Positions 42,875-52,887 of a DNA stretch of 64,000 nt are shown here, piece by piece. Position numbers and translations under genes: made by a program. A model generated the notes under the pieces. It was not told the origin of the DNA. It saw only the letters and a program-made list of their open reading frames with translations, and ran no database searches. Source of the DNA: Clostridium sp. UBA4108 (GTDB lineage: Bacteria > Bacillota > Clostridia > Clostridiales > Clostridiaceae); NCBI GenBank assembly GCA_002381695.1, contig DFXM01000020.1, forward strand, positions 741,605 to 805,604. Direction: 5' to 3'. Position 1 is the first letter of the stretch, and each line of letters starts with the position of its first letter.

Positions 42875-44632
42875 ATGGTGGAGAATATTAGAAAGTTGAT
42901 AATAAAATGTAACTTAAATGTGGAAAGTATGATGAGACATGGAACCATAGCTGTAGTTTCTATGTTTATTATTGGATATATATTTGGTGGTGTAAATGTA
43001 ATGTTAGTATTTCCAATTGCATTAACTTCTCTAGCTCTATCAAAACAAAATATATATGTAAAAACCTTTAAGAAGACCTTGAGATTAGTGTTAGTGTATT
43101 GGATATTAATATTGGTTTCCTTTATATCATCTCTGAATCCAGTTATAGGAATACCCATAAATTTTATCACCATATTTATAATAGGTTATTTTCTCACCAT
43201 AGGTTATAATCCACTAATATATAAGCCCTTTTTAATGTTATATGTGTTCACTAGCTTTTTTCCAGCAACTATAGATAGCTTATTAGCTAGATTATTATCA
43301 ATACTTATGGGAGTATTCATAGTGGTTATAAGTGAGGTTTTTATACATAGAACTGACCACAGAAAAGTATTGAATAAAACTATATGTACTTCTATAAAGC
43401 TTATAACAGAACAAATTGATAATTTGTTAAAAAATGAATTTAGTACGAAGCTATATAGGCTTCATTCAGCAGAAATGAGAGATTTGAGTTATAAGATTTA
43501 TATAACTAGATATAGAAAAAATTTTACAACTAACTTAGGTAAAATTCAATTTGATTTATACATAGCTATGGAGTATCTAAATATTTTTATCAAGAATATA
43601 AATAAGTGGAATAATGAGGGTATTAATGATATATTAGCAAAAGCCATAGGAGAACTAAAAGAGGTTCTACAAGCAATATGTAGATATTCTAATGAAGATA
43701 TAGATTTAGAACAACTAGAAATTAGCATATACGATTTTCTAATGAATTATGAAGAGTATAAAAACTATAAAGAATTAAATGACATAATTATAATAATAAA
43801 AAGTATAGAATTATCTATTATAGAGCTCTCAAGATTAAATAAAAAAAGGGAAAATAGAATATATAACTCATGGAAGAAAACTAATATAGAGAGAGTTAGA
43901 AATATAGTTAAAGATAATTTTACAGTAGGGTCCATAAGATTAAATTTTGCTCTAAGGCTTTCAATAACATTGACTATTTCTCTATTTTTAGGTCATCTAT
44001 TAGATTTCTATAAAATAATATGGATATCTATAACCATAATGTCCATAATGCAACCTTATTATGAAGAAACTATAAAAAGAAGTAAAGATAGAATAAAAGG
44101 AAATATAATAGGATTAGGAACAGTTATCTTTATATTAACTATAAGTAATAGTTTAATAGTTAATATAATTATACTTATTATAGCACTATATTTAACTTAT
44201 GGATTTAAAGAATATAGTAAGTTATCTCTCTTTACGGCAATAGCTTCTATTAGCATAGCTTCCATAGGGACTAATATCTATGGTACAGCTATTTATAGAG
44301 TCATCTATATTATTTTAGGAGTGATAGTTGTAATAATTTCAAATAAGTTTTTATTTCCATATAAATTAGAAAGTGGTGTAAAGCAGCTAATAATGAAAAT
44401 TATGAAATTTAATAAATTAGTGGTAGAGGAAACCTCAAAAGAAGGAGAAATAGATGATAATGCAATCAGAGATATAGTCATTTATGAGTCAATAAACTAT
44501 CAGAAGCTATATTTAAGAAATCTTCAATATAAACATGAAGGAATTGAAGGAATAATAGATAGAAATAATGAATTTATTATAAAAATAGCATATGATAACT
44601 TAGTTAAAAGAGTTATTTTAAATAGTTTATAA
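42875..44632 (+). CDS. FUSC/aromatic-acid-exporter-family membrane protein
   Basis: 585 residues from ATG 42875, placed six bases after GGAGG; the ATG at 42863 belongs to that site. Two blocks of four to six membrane helices (about 20-150 and 355-500) are separated by a long cytoplasmic helical region, the FUSC/YhfK-like layout of putative aromatic acid or lipid exporters. The second block opens with SIRLNFALRLSITLTISLFL. The substrate is unknown. Confidence 0.78.
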   Translation: MVENIRKLIIKCNLNVESMMRHGTIAVVSMFIIGYIFGGVNVMLVFPIALTSLALSKQNIYVKTFKKTLRLVLVYWILILVSFISSLNPVIGIPINFITIFIIGYFLTIGYNPLIYKPFLMLYVFTSFFPATIDSLLARLLSILMGVFIVVISEVFIHRTDHRKVLNKTICTSIKLITEQIDNLLKNEFSTKLYRLHSAEMRDLSYKIYITRYRKNFTTNLGKIQFDLYIAMEYLNIFIKNINKWNNEGINDILAKAIGELKEVLQAICRYSNEDIDLEQLEISIYDFLMNYEEYKNYKELNDIIIIIKSIELSIIELSRLNKKRENRIYNSWKKTNIERVRNIVKDNFTVGSIRLNFALRLSITLTISLFLGHLLDFYKIIWISITIMSIMQPYYEETIKRSKDRIKGNIIGLGTVIFILTISNSLIVNIIILIIALYLTYGFKEYSKLSLFTAIASISIASIGTNIYGTAIYRVIYIILGVIVVIISNKFLFPYKLESGVKQLIMKIMKFNKLVVEETSKEGEIDDNAIRDIVIYESINYQKLYLRNLQYKHEGIEGIIDRNNEFIIKIAYDNLVKRVILNSL

Positions 44633-44853
44633 TATTAATATATAATTTAATGATAAAGTTACCTAGAATGATGAATTTATTAAATTACTTATTGAAATAA
44701 TGATTGATTTATTATATGGAAAATAAGAAATAAGTATATACTTTCTTCTTTGATACATACTAAAAGTGATAAAATTTATTTAGGCATTTTAAAGAAATAG
44801 CTATTCAGTATTCTAGTCTAGTTAATTTTAAATGTCTCAAAGGAGAGTTGTAT

Positions 44854-45009
44854 ATGAAGATAAAAAATAAAAGAGAGTATAATAAGGAAAATTATTTACG
44901 TAATGGATCAAAAACTCAAAACCAATATGCAAAGAATAGCTTTAATACCACTATAGAAGAACCAGGAACTAATGAAAGTGGAATAGAGGCGAAGAAAAAA
45001 GGATATTAA
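44854..45009 (+). CDS. Small hydrophilic protein, unknown function
   Basis: 51 residues, MKIKNKREYNKENYLRNGSK to EAKKKGY, highly charged with no Cys. AAAGGAGAG lies nine bases before ATG 44854, and the frame uses clostridial codons. It sits alone in a 570-base gap. No family recognised; small acid-soluble or ribosome-associated proteins have this look, but there is no motif to prove it. Confidence 0.55.
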   Translation: MKIKNKREYNKENYLRNGSKTQNQYAKNSFNTTIEEPGTNESGIEAKKKGY

Positions 45010-45206
45010 TTAAATTGCAGTAATTTAGTTAATTTGGACTAATTTGCAATAGTAATTATTAGAGTTGTTAGTGAGAAGAACAGTAATATATATTAATGAA
45101 CTTTTAACCATAGGCTAGGAGTTCATTTTTAAATTTTTATCATATAATAAATTGTGAATTTATAGTAGAATATCACTAAGAGCCATATAGAAAAGGGGGA
45201 TATTAT

Positions 45207-46112
45207 ATGAATTCAATTAAAAAAGAGAGAATAGGCATGTTAGCGTTAATTGTTGTTACGTTTTTATGGGGAGCAGGATATCCTGCTATTGAATTCGCAA
45301 ATAGAAGTATTACACCTATTTATCAAATTGGATTTAGATTTTTAATCGCAGCTTTATTGATGTCAGTGCTATTTATTAAAAAATTAAAGTTTATAGATAA
45401 GAAAATAGTAAAAACCTCAGGGATACTTTCCGTACCACTGTTTATTATATATTTCTTATCAGTGGTTGGAGTAAAGTATACTACTGCTTCAAGAGCTTCT
45501 TTTTATTGTTGTTTAGCCATTATAATAGTGCCTTTTATTTCGTGGATATTACTGAAAATAAAGATAAATAAAAAATACTGGCTTTGTATAGCTATATGTA
45601 TAGTAGGAATTCTTTTAGTCTCATTTAATGGGAAAGGGGATTTTGGATTAAATTTTGGAGATATACTTTGTATAATCTGCTCAGTAGCATTTGCGCTTCA
45701 CATTGTATTGACTGAAAAGTTCTTATCGAATAATGATGCTACTCTAGTCACAATTATGCAAATGTATTTTGTGGCGTTCATTGGTTTCATTATAGCACCT
45801 TTTTTTGAAAGCTTTCCTCAAAATATTCAACCTGTAAGCTTCTATTCCTTAATTTTTATGGGAGTATTTTGTACTGCTTTTGCCTTTTGGGTTCAAACAC
45901 ACTGTTTAAAATTTATAAGTTCAACTAAAGTAGCAATGATTTTTACATTGGAACCTGTATTTGGGGCTTCTATATCTTGGATAGTTCTTGGACAGGCATT
46001 GAGCAATAAAGGTATATTAGGTGGACTGTTAATTATATTAGGTCTAATATTATCGGAAATTGACATTTCAAAGATTAGTATAAGGAAAGAAGAGAAGAAT
46101 ATGAAAGTATAA
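45207..46112 (+). CDS. EamA/DMT-family transporter
   Basis: 301 residues with ten membrane helices in two EamA repeats (LIVVTFLWGAGYPAIEFANR opens the first; ICSVAFALHIVLTEKFLS the second; VFGASISWIVLGQAL near the end). Drug/metabolite exporters of this family move amino acids, nucleosides or drugs. GGGGG precedes the ATG. The MocR regulator begins 26 bases later and an ornithine/alanine racemase-type gene follows, suggesting an amino-acid-related cargo. Confidence 0.88.
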   Translation: MNSIKKERIGMLALIVVTFLWGAGYPAIEFANRSITPIYQIGFRFLIAALLMSVLFIKKLKFIDKKIVKTSGILSVPLFIIYFLSVVGVKYTTASRASFYCCLAIIIVPFISWILLKIKINKKYWLCIAICIVGILLVSFNGKGDFGLNFGDILCIICSVAFALHIVLTEKFLSNNDATLVTIMQMYFVAFIGFIIAPFFESFPQNIQPVSFYSLIFMGVFCTAFAFWVQTHCLKFISSTKVAMIFTLEPVFGASISWIVLGQALSNKGILGGLLIILGLILSEIDISKISIRKEEKNMKV

Positions 46113-46138
46113 AAAGTTGTACAATGGAGGATTAACAT

Positions 46139-47602
46139 ATGATAAATATAGAGTGGAAACCGGATAAAGAGTCATCTAAACCTATATACATTCAAATAAT
46201 TGAATATTTTAAGAGTAAAATAATTAATGGAGAGTGGCATATAGGAGCTATTATTCCGACTCAGAGAGAATTAGCAAAACTTTTTAATGTAAATAGAAGT
46301 ACTATAGTTTTTGCTTTAGATGAATTAAAGGCAGAGGGTATATTAGAAGGTAAGGGCAAAGGTGGAACTAAAATAGTTAGTAGCGTATCTCCACTGTTGA
46401 CAAATCTTCAGACTAACTGGAACTCTTACATTGAAGAAGGAATTCATATACCTAATGTTAAAACTATTAAGCAAATAAACATATTAGAGTTTCAAGATAA
46501 TTTTATTAGACTAAGTACTGGAGAACCTTCTCCTGAATTATTTCCTCAAGAAAAAATGGAGATTGTTTTAAAGGAGGTTTCTAGTGAAATGAATAGCCTA
46601 GGTTACGAGGGACCTAACGGAATGCTTTATCTTCGGGAGCAAATAAGTAATTATTTAAAAAAATATGGGATAAACGCATCTCCAGCATCAATACTAATTG
46701 TATCAGGAGCGCTTCAAGCTATGCAACTAGTATCTATGGCATTGTTACAGCCAGGATCTACAGTGTTATTAGAAGATCCTTCTTATATGTACTCTCTACA
46801 GATATTTCAATCTTTAGGTATGAGAAGAAGTGGGATACCTATAGATAAGGAAGGAATCCGAGTAGACTTGATTCCAGATTATATAAAAAAACACGTACCA
46901 TCAATTCTATATACTATACCTAACTTTCAAAACCCTACATCCATAGTAATGTCAGAAAAAAGAAGAAGAGAATTGGTTAAGATGTGTGAAAATGAGAAGC
47001 TACCTATAATCGAAGATGATGTATATAGAGAGCTTTGGATTGATTCGCCTCCTCCTAATCCTATCAAAAGTATAGATGTTAATGGAATAGTATTGCATGT
47101 GGGAAGTGTGTCTAAAACTCTAAGTCCAGGGCTTAGAATAGGATGGATTGTAGGACCAGAGCCTGTTATAGAAAGATTATCAGATATTAAGATGCAAACA
47201 GATTATGGTTCTAGTTCATTATCTCAATTAACTGTAGGGAAATGGATGGAAACTGGATTATATGAGGAACATTTAGAATTTTTAAGAAAGCAGCTATATA
47301 TAAGAAGGAATGTTACCCTAGAGACATTAGAAAAATATTTTTCTGACCTTGCTACTTGGAGTATTCCAACCGGGGGATATTATGTTTGGATTACACTAAA
47401 ATTTAAATTGGGTATGTATAAACTCTTTGATGAAGCATGTAAAATGGGTATATTACTGTATCCTGGATATATATATGCATCATCTTCCAACTATTCTTTA
47501 AGAATATCTTATTCTTATGCAAAAATAAGTGATTTACAAGAGGGATTATATAAATTGTCGAATCTCATAAGAGGAATGTGTAAATATGAAAAGCAACCAT
47601 AG
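46139..47602 (+). CDS. MocR-type regulator (GntR HTH + aminotransferase domain)
   Basis: 487 residues. Residues 12-80 are a GntR winged helix (PIYIQIIEYFKSKIINGEWH, then LAKLFNVNRSTIVFALDEL). Residues 110-480 have the fold type I aminotransferase core: SGALQAMQLVSMALLQPGST, IPNFQNPTSIVMS, EDDVYRELW and the PLP-binding lysine in GSVSKTLSPGLRIGW. MocR proteins sense PLP or an amino-acid adduct and control nearby genes. It overlaps neither neighbour but is tightly packed with the EamA gene; the terminator arm includes its stop. Confidence 0.92.
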   Translation: MINIEWKPDKESSKPIYIQIIEYFKSKIINGEWHIGAIIPTQRELAKLFNVNRSTIVFALDELKAEGILEGKGKGGTKIVSSVSPLLTNLQTNWNSYIEEGIHIPNVKTIKQINILEFQDNFIRLSTGEPSPELFPQEKMEIVLKEVSSEMNSLGYEGPNGMLYLREQISNYLKKYGINASPASILIVSGALQAMQLVSMALLQPGSTVLLEDPSYMYSLQIFQSLGMRRSGIPIDKEGIRVDLIPDYIKKHVPSILYTIPNFQNPTSIVMSEKRRRELVKMCENEKLPIIEDDVYRELWIDSPPPNPIKSIDVNGIVLHVGSVSKTLSPGLRIGWIVGPEPVIERLSDIKMQTDYGSSSLSQLTVGKWMETGLYEEHLEFLRKQLYIRRNVTLETLEKYFSDLATWSIPTGGYYVWITLKFKLGMYKLFDEACKMGILLYPGYIYASSSNYSLRISYSYAKISDLQEGLYKLSNLIRGMCKYEKQP

Positions 47603-47622
47603 TTATATGGGTGCTTTATTTT
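47590..47622 (+). terminator. Rho-independent terminator
   Basis: AAAGCAACCATA, loop GTTA, TATGGGTGCTTT with one mismatch, then ATTTTT. It covers the stop codon of the MocR gene. Confidence 0.65.
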
Positions 47623-47753
47623 TATGGTTGGGTTCATTTTATTTAATATGGATGATGAAATGGTGACTGAATTTTCTTATAATTTTATTCAACAAGGGAA
47701 ATAAAAGTATTTTTAAAAACTATAAACCTTGTATTTAAAAGGGGGATTTTAAG

Positions 47754-48890
47754 ATGCTGCAAGATACTAAATTAGATAATATTAGGAGTAAGGACATCGA
47801 AAAAGAAGCTAAATATCCATTGTTAGAAATAAATTTGAAAAAAATATATGAAAATACAAAATATATGGTTGAGTTATGCAATGGAGTTGGAATTAGTGTA
47901 GCAGGAGTAGTGAAAGGATTTAACGCATTACCAGAAGTAGTAGAACAAATGGTGAATGCAGGATGTAAATACATAGCAACATCAAGAATGAATCAAATTA
48001 GAGAATTAAGAGAACAAAAGGTAGATAAGCCTATTATGCTTGTACGTATACCTATGTGCAGCGAAATAGAAGAGTTAGTAGAATATGTTGATATAAGTTT
48101 AAATTCAGAATTAGAAATTTTAGATAAAATTCAAAAACAATGTAGTATTACAAATAAATTGCATAAAGTAATATTGATGATAGATCTGGGAGACTTAAGA
48201 GAAGGAGTTATGGATGAAAAAGAATTTATAAACTTGGCATTATACGTTGAAAATAATTTACCAAACGTCCAATTATATGGAATAGGAACAAATCTAGGAT
48301 GTTATGGATCTATTAAGCCTAGTGAAGCAAATTTAGGTAGATTATGTGATATAGCAGAAAGAATTGAAGAACTTATAGGAAGAGATCTAGATGTGATTTC
48401 AGGAGGAGCAACTTCATCTATACCATTAATAATTGATGGAGTTATACCAAAGAAAATCAATAATTTAAGATTAGGAGAAGGAATACTTTTAGCTAAAGAT
48501 TTAGATGAGTTTTGGGGATATGATATGAGTCCGTTAAGTCAAGATGCTTTTCTTCTTAAAGCTGAAATTGTAGAGATTAAAGATAAGCCTTCATATCCAA
48601 TTGGAGAAATATTTATTGATGCCTTTGGAAATAAGCCAACTTATACGGATAGAGGAGTGCGTAAGAGGGCTATATTAGGAGTTGGAAAGCAAGATGTAGT
48701 ATTTTATGATACCTTAATGCCTCGGGATAAAGCTATAGAAATAATAGGAGCTAGTAGCGACCATTTAATTATAGATATAGAGGATTGTTCGAAAGATTAT
48801 AATATTGGAGATGTTATAACATTTGAATTATATTATCCTCACATGCTTTACTTAAGTGGAGCAAGCTGGATTAATAAGGTATATCAATAA
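47754..48890 (+). CDS. Ornithine/alanine racemase-family PLP enzyme
   Basis: 378 residues, alanine-racemase N-terminal barrel fold: LLEINLKKIYENTKYMVELC, AGVVKGFNALPEVVEQM with the PLP lysine (VVKGF), DLGDLREGV, GTNLGCYG, SGGATSSIPL and RLGEGILLAKD. This pattern is that of the clostridial ornithine racemase group rather than of Alr: the C-terminal part is shorter and lacks the Alr Tyr motif. D-ornithine formation for Stickland-type ornithine fermentation is the likely role. GGGGG precedes the ATG. The MocR-EamA pair upstream may belong to the same physiology. Confidence 0.85.
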   Translation: MLQDTKLDNIRSKDIEKEAKYPLLEINLKKIYENTKYMVELCNGVGISVAGVVKGFNALPEVVEQMVNAGCKYIATSRMNQIRELREQKVDKPIMLVRIPMCSEIEELVEYVDISLNSELEILDKIQKQCSITNKLHKVILMIDLGDLREGVMDEKEFINLALYVENNLPNVQLYGIGTNLGCYGSIKPSEANLGRLCDIAERIEELIGRDLDVISGGATSSIPLIIDGVIPKKINNLRLGEGILLAKDLDEFWGYDMSPLSQDAFLLKAEIVEIKDKPSYPIGEIFIDAFGNKPTYTDRGVRKRAILGVGKQDVVFYDTLMPRDKAIEIIGASSDHLIIDIEDCSKDYNIGDVITFELYYPHMLYLSGASWINKVYQ

Positions 48891-48975
48891 ATATGAAATT
48901 AACTATTGGGTTTTGTAATAACAATTTACAGATTGTCGAATTCGTACTATAATAATTTTTGTAGACAAAACCTAT

Positions 48976-49051
48976 GTGTCATTAGCTCAGTTGGTAGAGC
49001 ACCTGACTCTTAATCAGGGGGTCCAGGGTTCGAACCCCTGATGGCGCACCA
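48976..49051 (+). tRNA. tRNA-Lys (CUU)
   Basis: 76 bases with encoded CCA. Acceptor GTGTCAT pairs with ATGGCGC; D-arm TAGCTCAGTTGGTAGAGCA; anticodon loop CTCTTAA (CUU) in stem CCTGA/TCAGG; T-arm CAGGGTTCGAACCCCTG. It is a single tRNA with its own terminator. Confidence 0.97.
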
Positions 49052-49089
49052 AAAATCTTAATACTATTTAGGGTATTAAGATTTTTTTT
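49052..49089 (+). terminator. Terminator of tRNA-Lys
   Basis: AAAATCTTAATAC, eight-base loop, GTATTAAGATTTT, then more T. Confidence 0.88.
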
Positions 49090-49203
49090 GTGTAGATATG
49101 TGTAAAAAAATAACTTATAATATAAATTAATACATGAATTATACATAAAGATGAATAATTCTATAGAAATATTTTAAATATTATTTTAAAAGGGAGTGCT
49201 ATA

Positions 49204-49668
49204 ATGTTTAAGGAAATGAGACGGCAGGATAGAAAAGTAGACAGAAAAGAAGCTATAAAAATATTAGAGAAGGGTGAATATGGAGTATTATCCACAGTGA
49301 ACCAGGATGGATATTCTTATGGAGTACCACTTAGTTATACATATTTAGAGAATTGTATCTATTTTCATTGTGCACTAGAAGGTCATAAGTTAAGTAATAT
49401 AAAAAATAATAATAAAGTATCTTTTTGTGTAGTTGGTGATGTGAATACGCTACCTGATAAATTTAGCACGGATTATGAAAGTGTTATAGTGTTTGGAATA
49501 GCAGAAGAGATAGATGGAGAAGAAAAAATTAGAGCTTTAACAGCGATGGTTGGTAAATATTCTAAAGATTATTTAAAAGAGGGAGAAGAGTATATAAATA
49601 GAGGCAGTAATAGAACAAAAGTAGTTAAAATATCTATTGAAAACATTACTGGAAAGAGTAGAAAATAG
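49204..49668 (+). CDS. Pyridoxamine 5'-phosphate oxidase-fold flavoprotein (NimA-like)
   Basis: 154 residues, split-barrel FMN-binding fold. MRRQDRKVDRKEAIKILEKG, EYGVLSTVNQDGYSYGVPLS, and FHCALEGHKLSNIKNNNKVS (with the conserved EGHK) match the 5-nitroimidazole reductase/NimA-type group, which reduces nitro compounds or binds heme/flavin. AAAGGGAG lies upstream. Single-gene unit. Confidence 0.88.
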   Translation: MFKEMRRQDRKVDRKEAIKILEKGEYGVLSTVNQDGYSYGVPLSYTYLENCIYFHCALEGHKLSNIKNNNKVSFCVVGDVNTLPDKFSTDYESVIVFGIAEEIDGEEKIRALTAMVGKYSKDYLKEGEEYINRGSNRTKVVKISIENITGKSRK

Positions 49669-49701
49669 TAATAGGACAAAACAACAAAGAACTAATATAT
49701 A

Positions 49702-49951
49702 GGAATTATGAGATTCCTCTTCCATGACTTGAATAAGAGTTTGAAACAATAAATTAGATTAAGAAATTCTAATCTTTTGCCAGCTAAAATTCTCTAACGC
49801 TCACATTCGACGTCCTGTCTCAGGTTCGCTAGCTTGCCGTCCTAACAAGCTTACGAGAATTTTATCTGATTAAAAGAAGAATTTCTAAAATCAAATTTAA
49901 ATAGTTTCGTCACTTCTTATGCAAGTCATTACAGAGAAACTTCATAATTCC
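49702..49951. repeat. 250-bp nested palindrome (MITE-like) B
   Basis: Outer arms GGAATTATG (49702) and CATAATTCC (to 49951) continue inward as ATGACTTG / CAAGTCAT; further in, GATTAAGAAATTCT pairs with AGAATTTCT...AATC, and AAAATTCTC with GAGAATTTT. The centre, about 49797-49857, is a G+C-richer loop with TTCG motifs. No gene fits. Most of the gap between the NimA-like and pepF genes is this element; the remainder, 49952-50078, contains an AGCATCTC-type hairpin near pepF. Confidence 0.65.
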
Positions 49952-50078
49952 AGTAAATCAATACTTTTGTAAGTTAATCATAATATTATAAAAGTATTCT
50001 ATATAAAAACGTAGAATCGCACATAGAGATGCTATTTTACGTTTTTGGTATAAATAAATGATTAAATTAGATATTAAA

Positions 50079-51845
50079 CTAGAGATTTAAAAAGACTTCA
50101 ATATCATCTTCTATAGTTTTTAATGAATTTCTCCAGAAATCTATAGAAGTTATATCTATATTCATAATTTTAGTTACATCACTAATTTTATTTTTACCTG
50201 TAACTGAAAGAAGTTTTTTATAGTCTTCTGCAAAACTATTTCCTCTTTTTAAATATTCAGCATATAATCCTTTAGCAAAGAGAAGTCCAAAGGCATATGG
50301 GAAATTATAAAAATTAGAATCAGCAGAGTAATAGTGAGGTTTGCATGCCCACATATAGGAATGAAGATAATCAGGGTCTAATCCATCTCCATATGCATTT
50401 TTTTGAGCATTTACCATTATTTCTTTAAGTTCTTCTACACTTAAAGCACTTTCTTTTCTTTTCTCAAATAATTCACTTTCAAATAAAAATCTACTATATA
50501 TATCCACAATAACTTGTGTGCTATCACTGATTTCGCTTTCAAGTATAGAAAAAGCCTCTTCTTTCGTAGCATTTTTAATAGCAGCTTTCTTTACTATAGT
50601 TTCACAAAAAGTAGAAGCAGTTTCGGCAATAGGCATAGGATAGTCACTATTTAATATGCTCTCATGGTTAAGACAATATCCATGATATCCATGGCCTAAT
50701 TCATGAGCTAAGGTAACTACGTCACTAAAGGTTCCTCCATAGTTTAATAAAAATCTACTTTCTCCAATAAAGTGAAGGTTAGCACAGAAGGCTCCTCCAA
50801 CTTTACCCTCTTTAGGCATCACGTCTATCCAAGCTTCCTCCATGGCAGTCTTTGCGAAGGTAGCTAATTCACTACTAAATGTCTTAAAGTTATCAATTAC
50901 AAGTTTACAGCCCTTTTCATAAGGGAAATTCATATCAGCATTTCCCATAGGAGCAAATAAATCATAAAAAGGTAATCCATCTTTATGACCTAAAAGTTCA
51001 GCTTTTTTTCTTAAGTATTTTCTGAAAGTAGGCATACTTTCTTTCATGGCTTCAAGCATAGCATTTAAGGTGACATTATCCATTCTAGAGTTTATAAGAG
51101 TTTCTTCTAGAGGAGAACTATAACCTCGTATTTGTGACACAATAAGCACTTCACCTTTTATACCATTAAGGCTTGCAGCTACACCATCTTCTATTTTCTT
51201 ATAACTTTCAAGTTCAGCGTCGTAAGCAGCCTTTCTAAGTATACTATCCTTTTCATAAGCCATATTCCTAATCATAGAAAGAGGAAGTAATTTTTTCTCT
51301 CCATTAATCTCTATGTCCACCATTAAGCTGGAGGTCAATACATCTGTAAGCTTACTCCAAGCATTTGAACCAGTATTCTTCATTTTAGCCATTAATGCTT
51401 CTTCTTTGTCGCTTAACATATACTTAGCTTTTTCAGCTTTTTCTAAAAGAAAAAATTCATGGTGTTTTAAAGTTTCAGAACCATTAATATAATTTGACAA
51501 ATTATCTAATTGGCCAATCCACTTAGTAGCTTTTGCATCACTTTCGGCTAGTTTACTGAGTTTGATATCTAATATATCACTATATTTTAAAGCAACAGAG
51601 TTTTTAGTATCTACACTTAGTGTTAAATTGATCATGGCTCCTAGTTTGCTAAAATAGGTAAGCAAATCCTTCTGAAATTGGATGAATTTTTCTAATAACA
51701 CCACAGAGTTTTCATGACTAAGCATTATAGAATTAGTCCAGTGAATATAGTTTTCAATAGTGTCATCTAGAGCCTGCATATCACTTTTAAAAGCGCTACA
51801 TTGAAAGGATGGATATAGTTCCTTAAGACTCCAATTAAGTTCCAT
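50079..51845 (-). CDS. Oligoendopeptidase F family (M3B) zinc peptidase
   Basis: 588-residue cytoplasmic peptidase that cleaves oligopeptides. TLAHELGHGYHGY contains HExxH with the third ligand Glu in MPIAETASTFCETI. The N-terminal helical domain (LNWSLKELYPSF) and the C-terminal segment PYAFGLLFAKGLYAEY are typical of M3B. GGAGTTGATACT precedes the ATG. No truncation. It is a stand-alone minus-strand gene. Confidence 0.93.
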   Translation of the reverse strand: MELNWSLKELYPSFQCSAFKSDMQALDDTIENYIHWTNSIMLSHENSVVLLEKFIQFQKDLLTYFSKLGAMINLTLSVDTKNSVALKYSDILDIKLSKLAESDAKATKWIGQLDNLSNYINGSETLKHHEFFLLEKAEKAKYMLSDKEEALMAKMKNTGSNAWSKLTDVLTSSLMVDIEINGEKKLLPLSMIRNMAYEKDSILRKAAYDAELESYKKIEDGVAASLNGIKGEVLIVSQIRGYSSPLEETLINSRMDNVTLNAMLEAMKESMPTFRKYLRKKAELLGHKDGLPFYDLFAPMGNADMNFPYEKGCKLVIDNFKTFSSELATFAKTAMEEAWIDVMPKEGKVGGAFCANLHFIGESRFLLNYGGTFSDVVTLAHELGHGYHGYCLNHESILNSDYPMPIAETASTFCETIVKKAAIKNATKEEAFSILESEISDSTQVIVDIYSRFLFESELFEKRKESALSVEELKEIMVNAQKNAYGDGLDPDYLHSYMWACKPHYYSADSNFYNFPYAFGLLFAKGLYAEYLKRGNSFAEDYKKLLSVTGKNKISDVTKIMNIDITSIDFWRNSLKTIEDDIEVFLNL

Positions 51846-52128
51846 AGTATCAACTCCATATCATATAAATTTTACTTATAGTAGTAATTTGTTTTATTCA
51901 AATTATACCATATAATAGAATTATTTATTATCATAATCCAAATATTAGAATAACATTGAAGTGTATGGTAAAATAAGTTATAAGTTTAATATCATGTAAA
52001 ACAACCTAATTTAATAAAGGAGATATTATGGATAAATTTATTTTTGAATAGGATATCTAGAGATAAAGGAAAATAAATAATATAGAGAAAGCTTTAACTA
52101 ATTATAAAATACTAAGGAGAGAGGAATA

Positions 52129-52734
52129 ATGAGACTATATATTGTAAGACATGGAGAGACACAATGGAATAAAGAAGGAAGAATGCAGGGATGGAAAAAT
52201 TCAAATTTAAGTGAAAAGGGTATAGAAAATGCAAAAAAATTAGGACTGAGACTTAAGGATGTTAGCTTTGAACATGTGTATTGTAGCCCTTTAGGACGAG
52301 CAATAGAAACAGTTAATTGCATTCTAGGAGAAAAAAACACTGAAATAATATTAAATGATAATTTAAGAGAAATGAGCTTTGGAATATGGGAAGGTATGAA
52401 GCATGACGAGGTAGAAGAATTATATCCAGAGGAGAAATATAATATTTGGAATAAACCAGAGTTATATAAACCTATGGAAGGAGAAGATTTTCATCAAGTT
52501 GTGGAGAGGGCTGAAAAATTTTTGAAGGATATTGTAAAAAATAAATCAGGAGAAAATATTCTAATAGTCTCTCACGCCATACTTATTAAAGCTATATATG
52601 CGGTGATTAAAAATTATGATATTAAGGAATTTTGGAATCCACCATTTATGCAAGATACATGTCTAACTGTAGTGGAGGTAGAAGGAGATAAATTTAACAT
52701 TATTTTAGAGGGAGATACTTCGCATCTTAAATAA
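52129..52734 (+). CDS. Histidine phosphatase family protein (PGM-like)
   Basis: 201 residues. RLYIVRHGETQWNKEGRMQG gives the catalytic RHG histidine; YCSPLGRAIET, LREMSFGIWEGM and VSHAILIKAI (second His) complete the branch-2D phosphatase core. It could be a cofactor-dependent phosphoglycerate mutase-like or nucleotide/sugar phosphatase; a more precise role is not visible. AAGGAGAGAGG precedes the ATG. A short 7-codon ORF with GGAGAT at 52028 lies upstream and appears meaningless. Confidence 0.88.
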   Translation: MRLYIVRHGETQWNKEGRMQGWKNSNLSEKGIENAKKLGLRLKDVSFEHVYCSPLGRAIETVNCILGEKNTEIILNDNLREMSFGIWEGMKHDEVEELYPEEKYNIWNKPELYKPMEGEDFHQVVERAEKFLKDIVKNKSGENILIVSHAILIKAIYAVIKNYDIKEFWNPPFMQDTCLTVVEVEGDKFNIILEGDTSHLK

Positions 52735-52887
52735 AATGCTAAGGATTTTACTTAGATAAGTGCAAACAGAGGTTGCAGAGGAGAGTTCACTTTGTTTCCA
52801 GTGAAGTGAAGTAAACTGTAACGAAAGGCTTCTCTAGATAAATTATCTTAGGAAGTAGCTAAATTAAAAATCAAGGGGTAGATTAAT

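Noticed and set aside
52028..52051. Seven-codon ORF with GGAGAT site upstream of the PGM-like gene
   Set aside because: Too short and followed by several stops in the same frame; probably chance or a relic.
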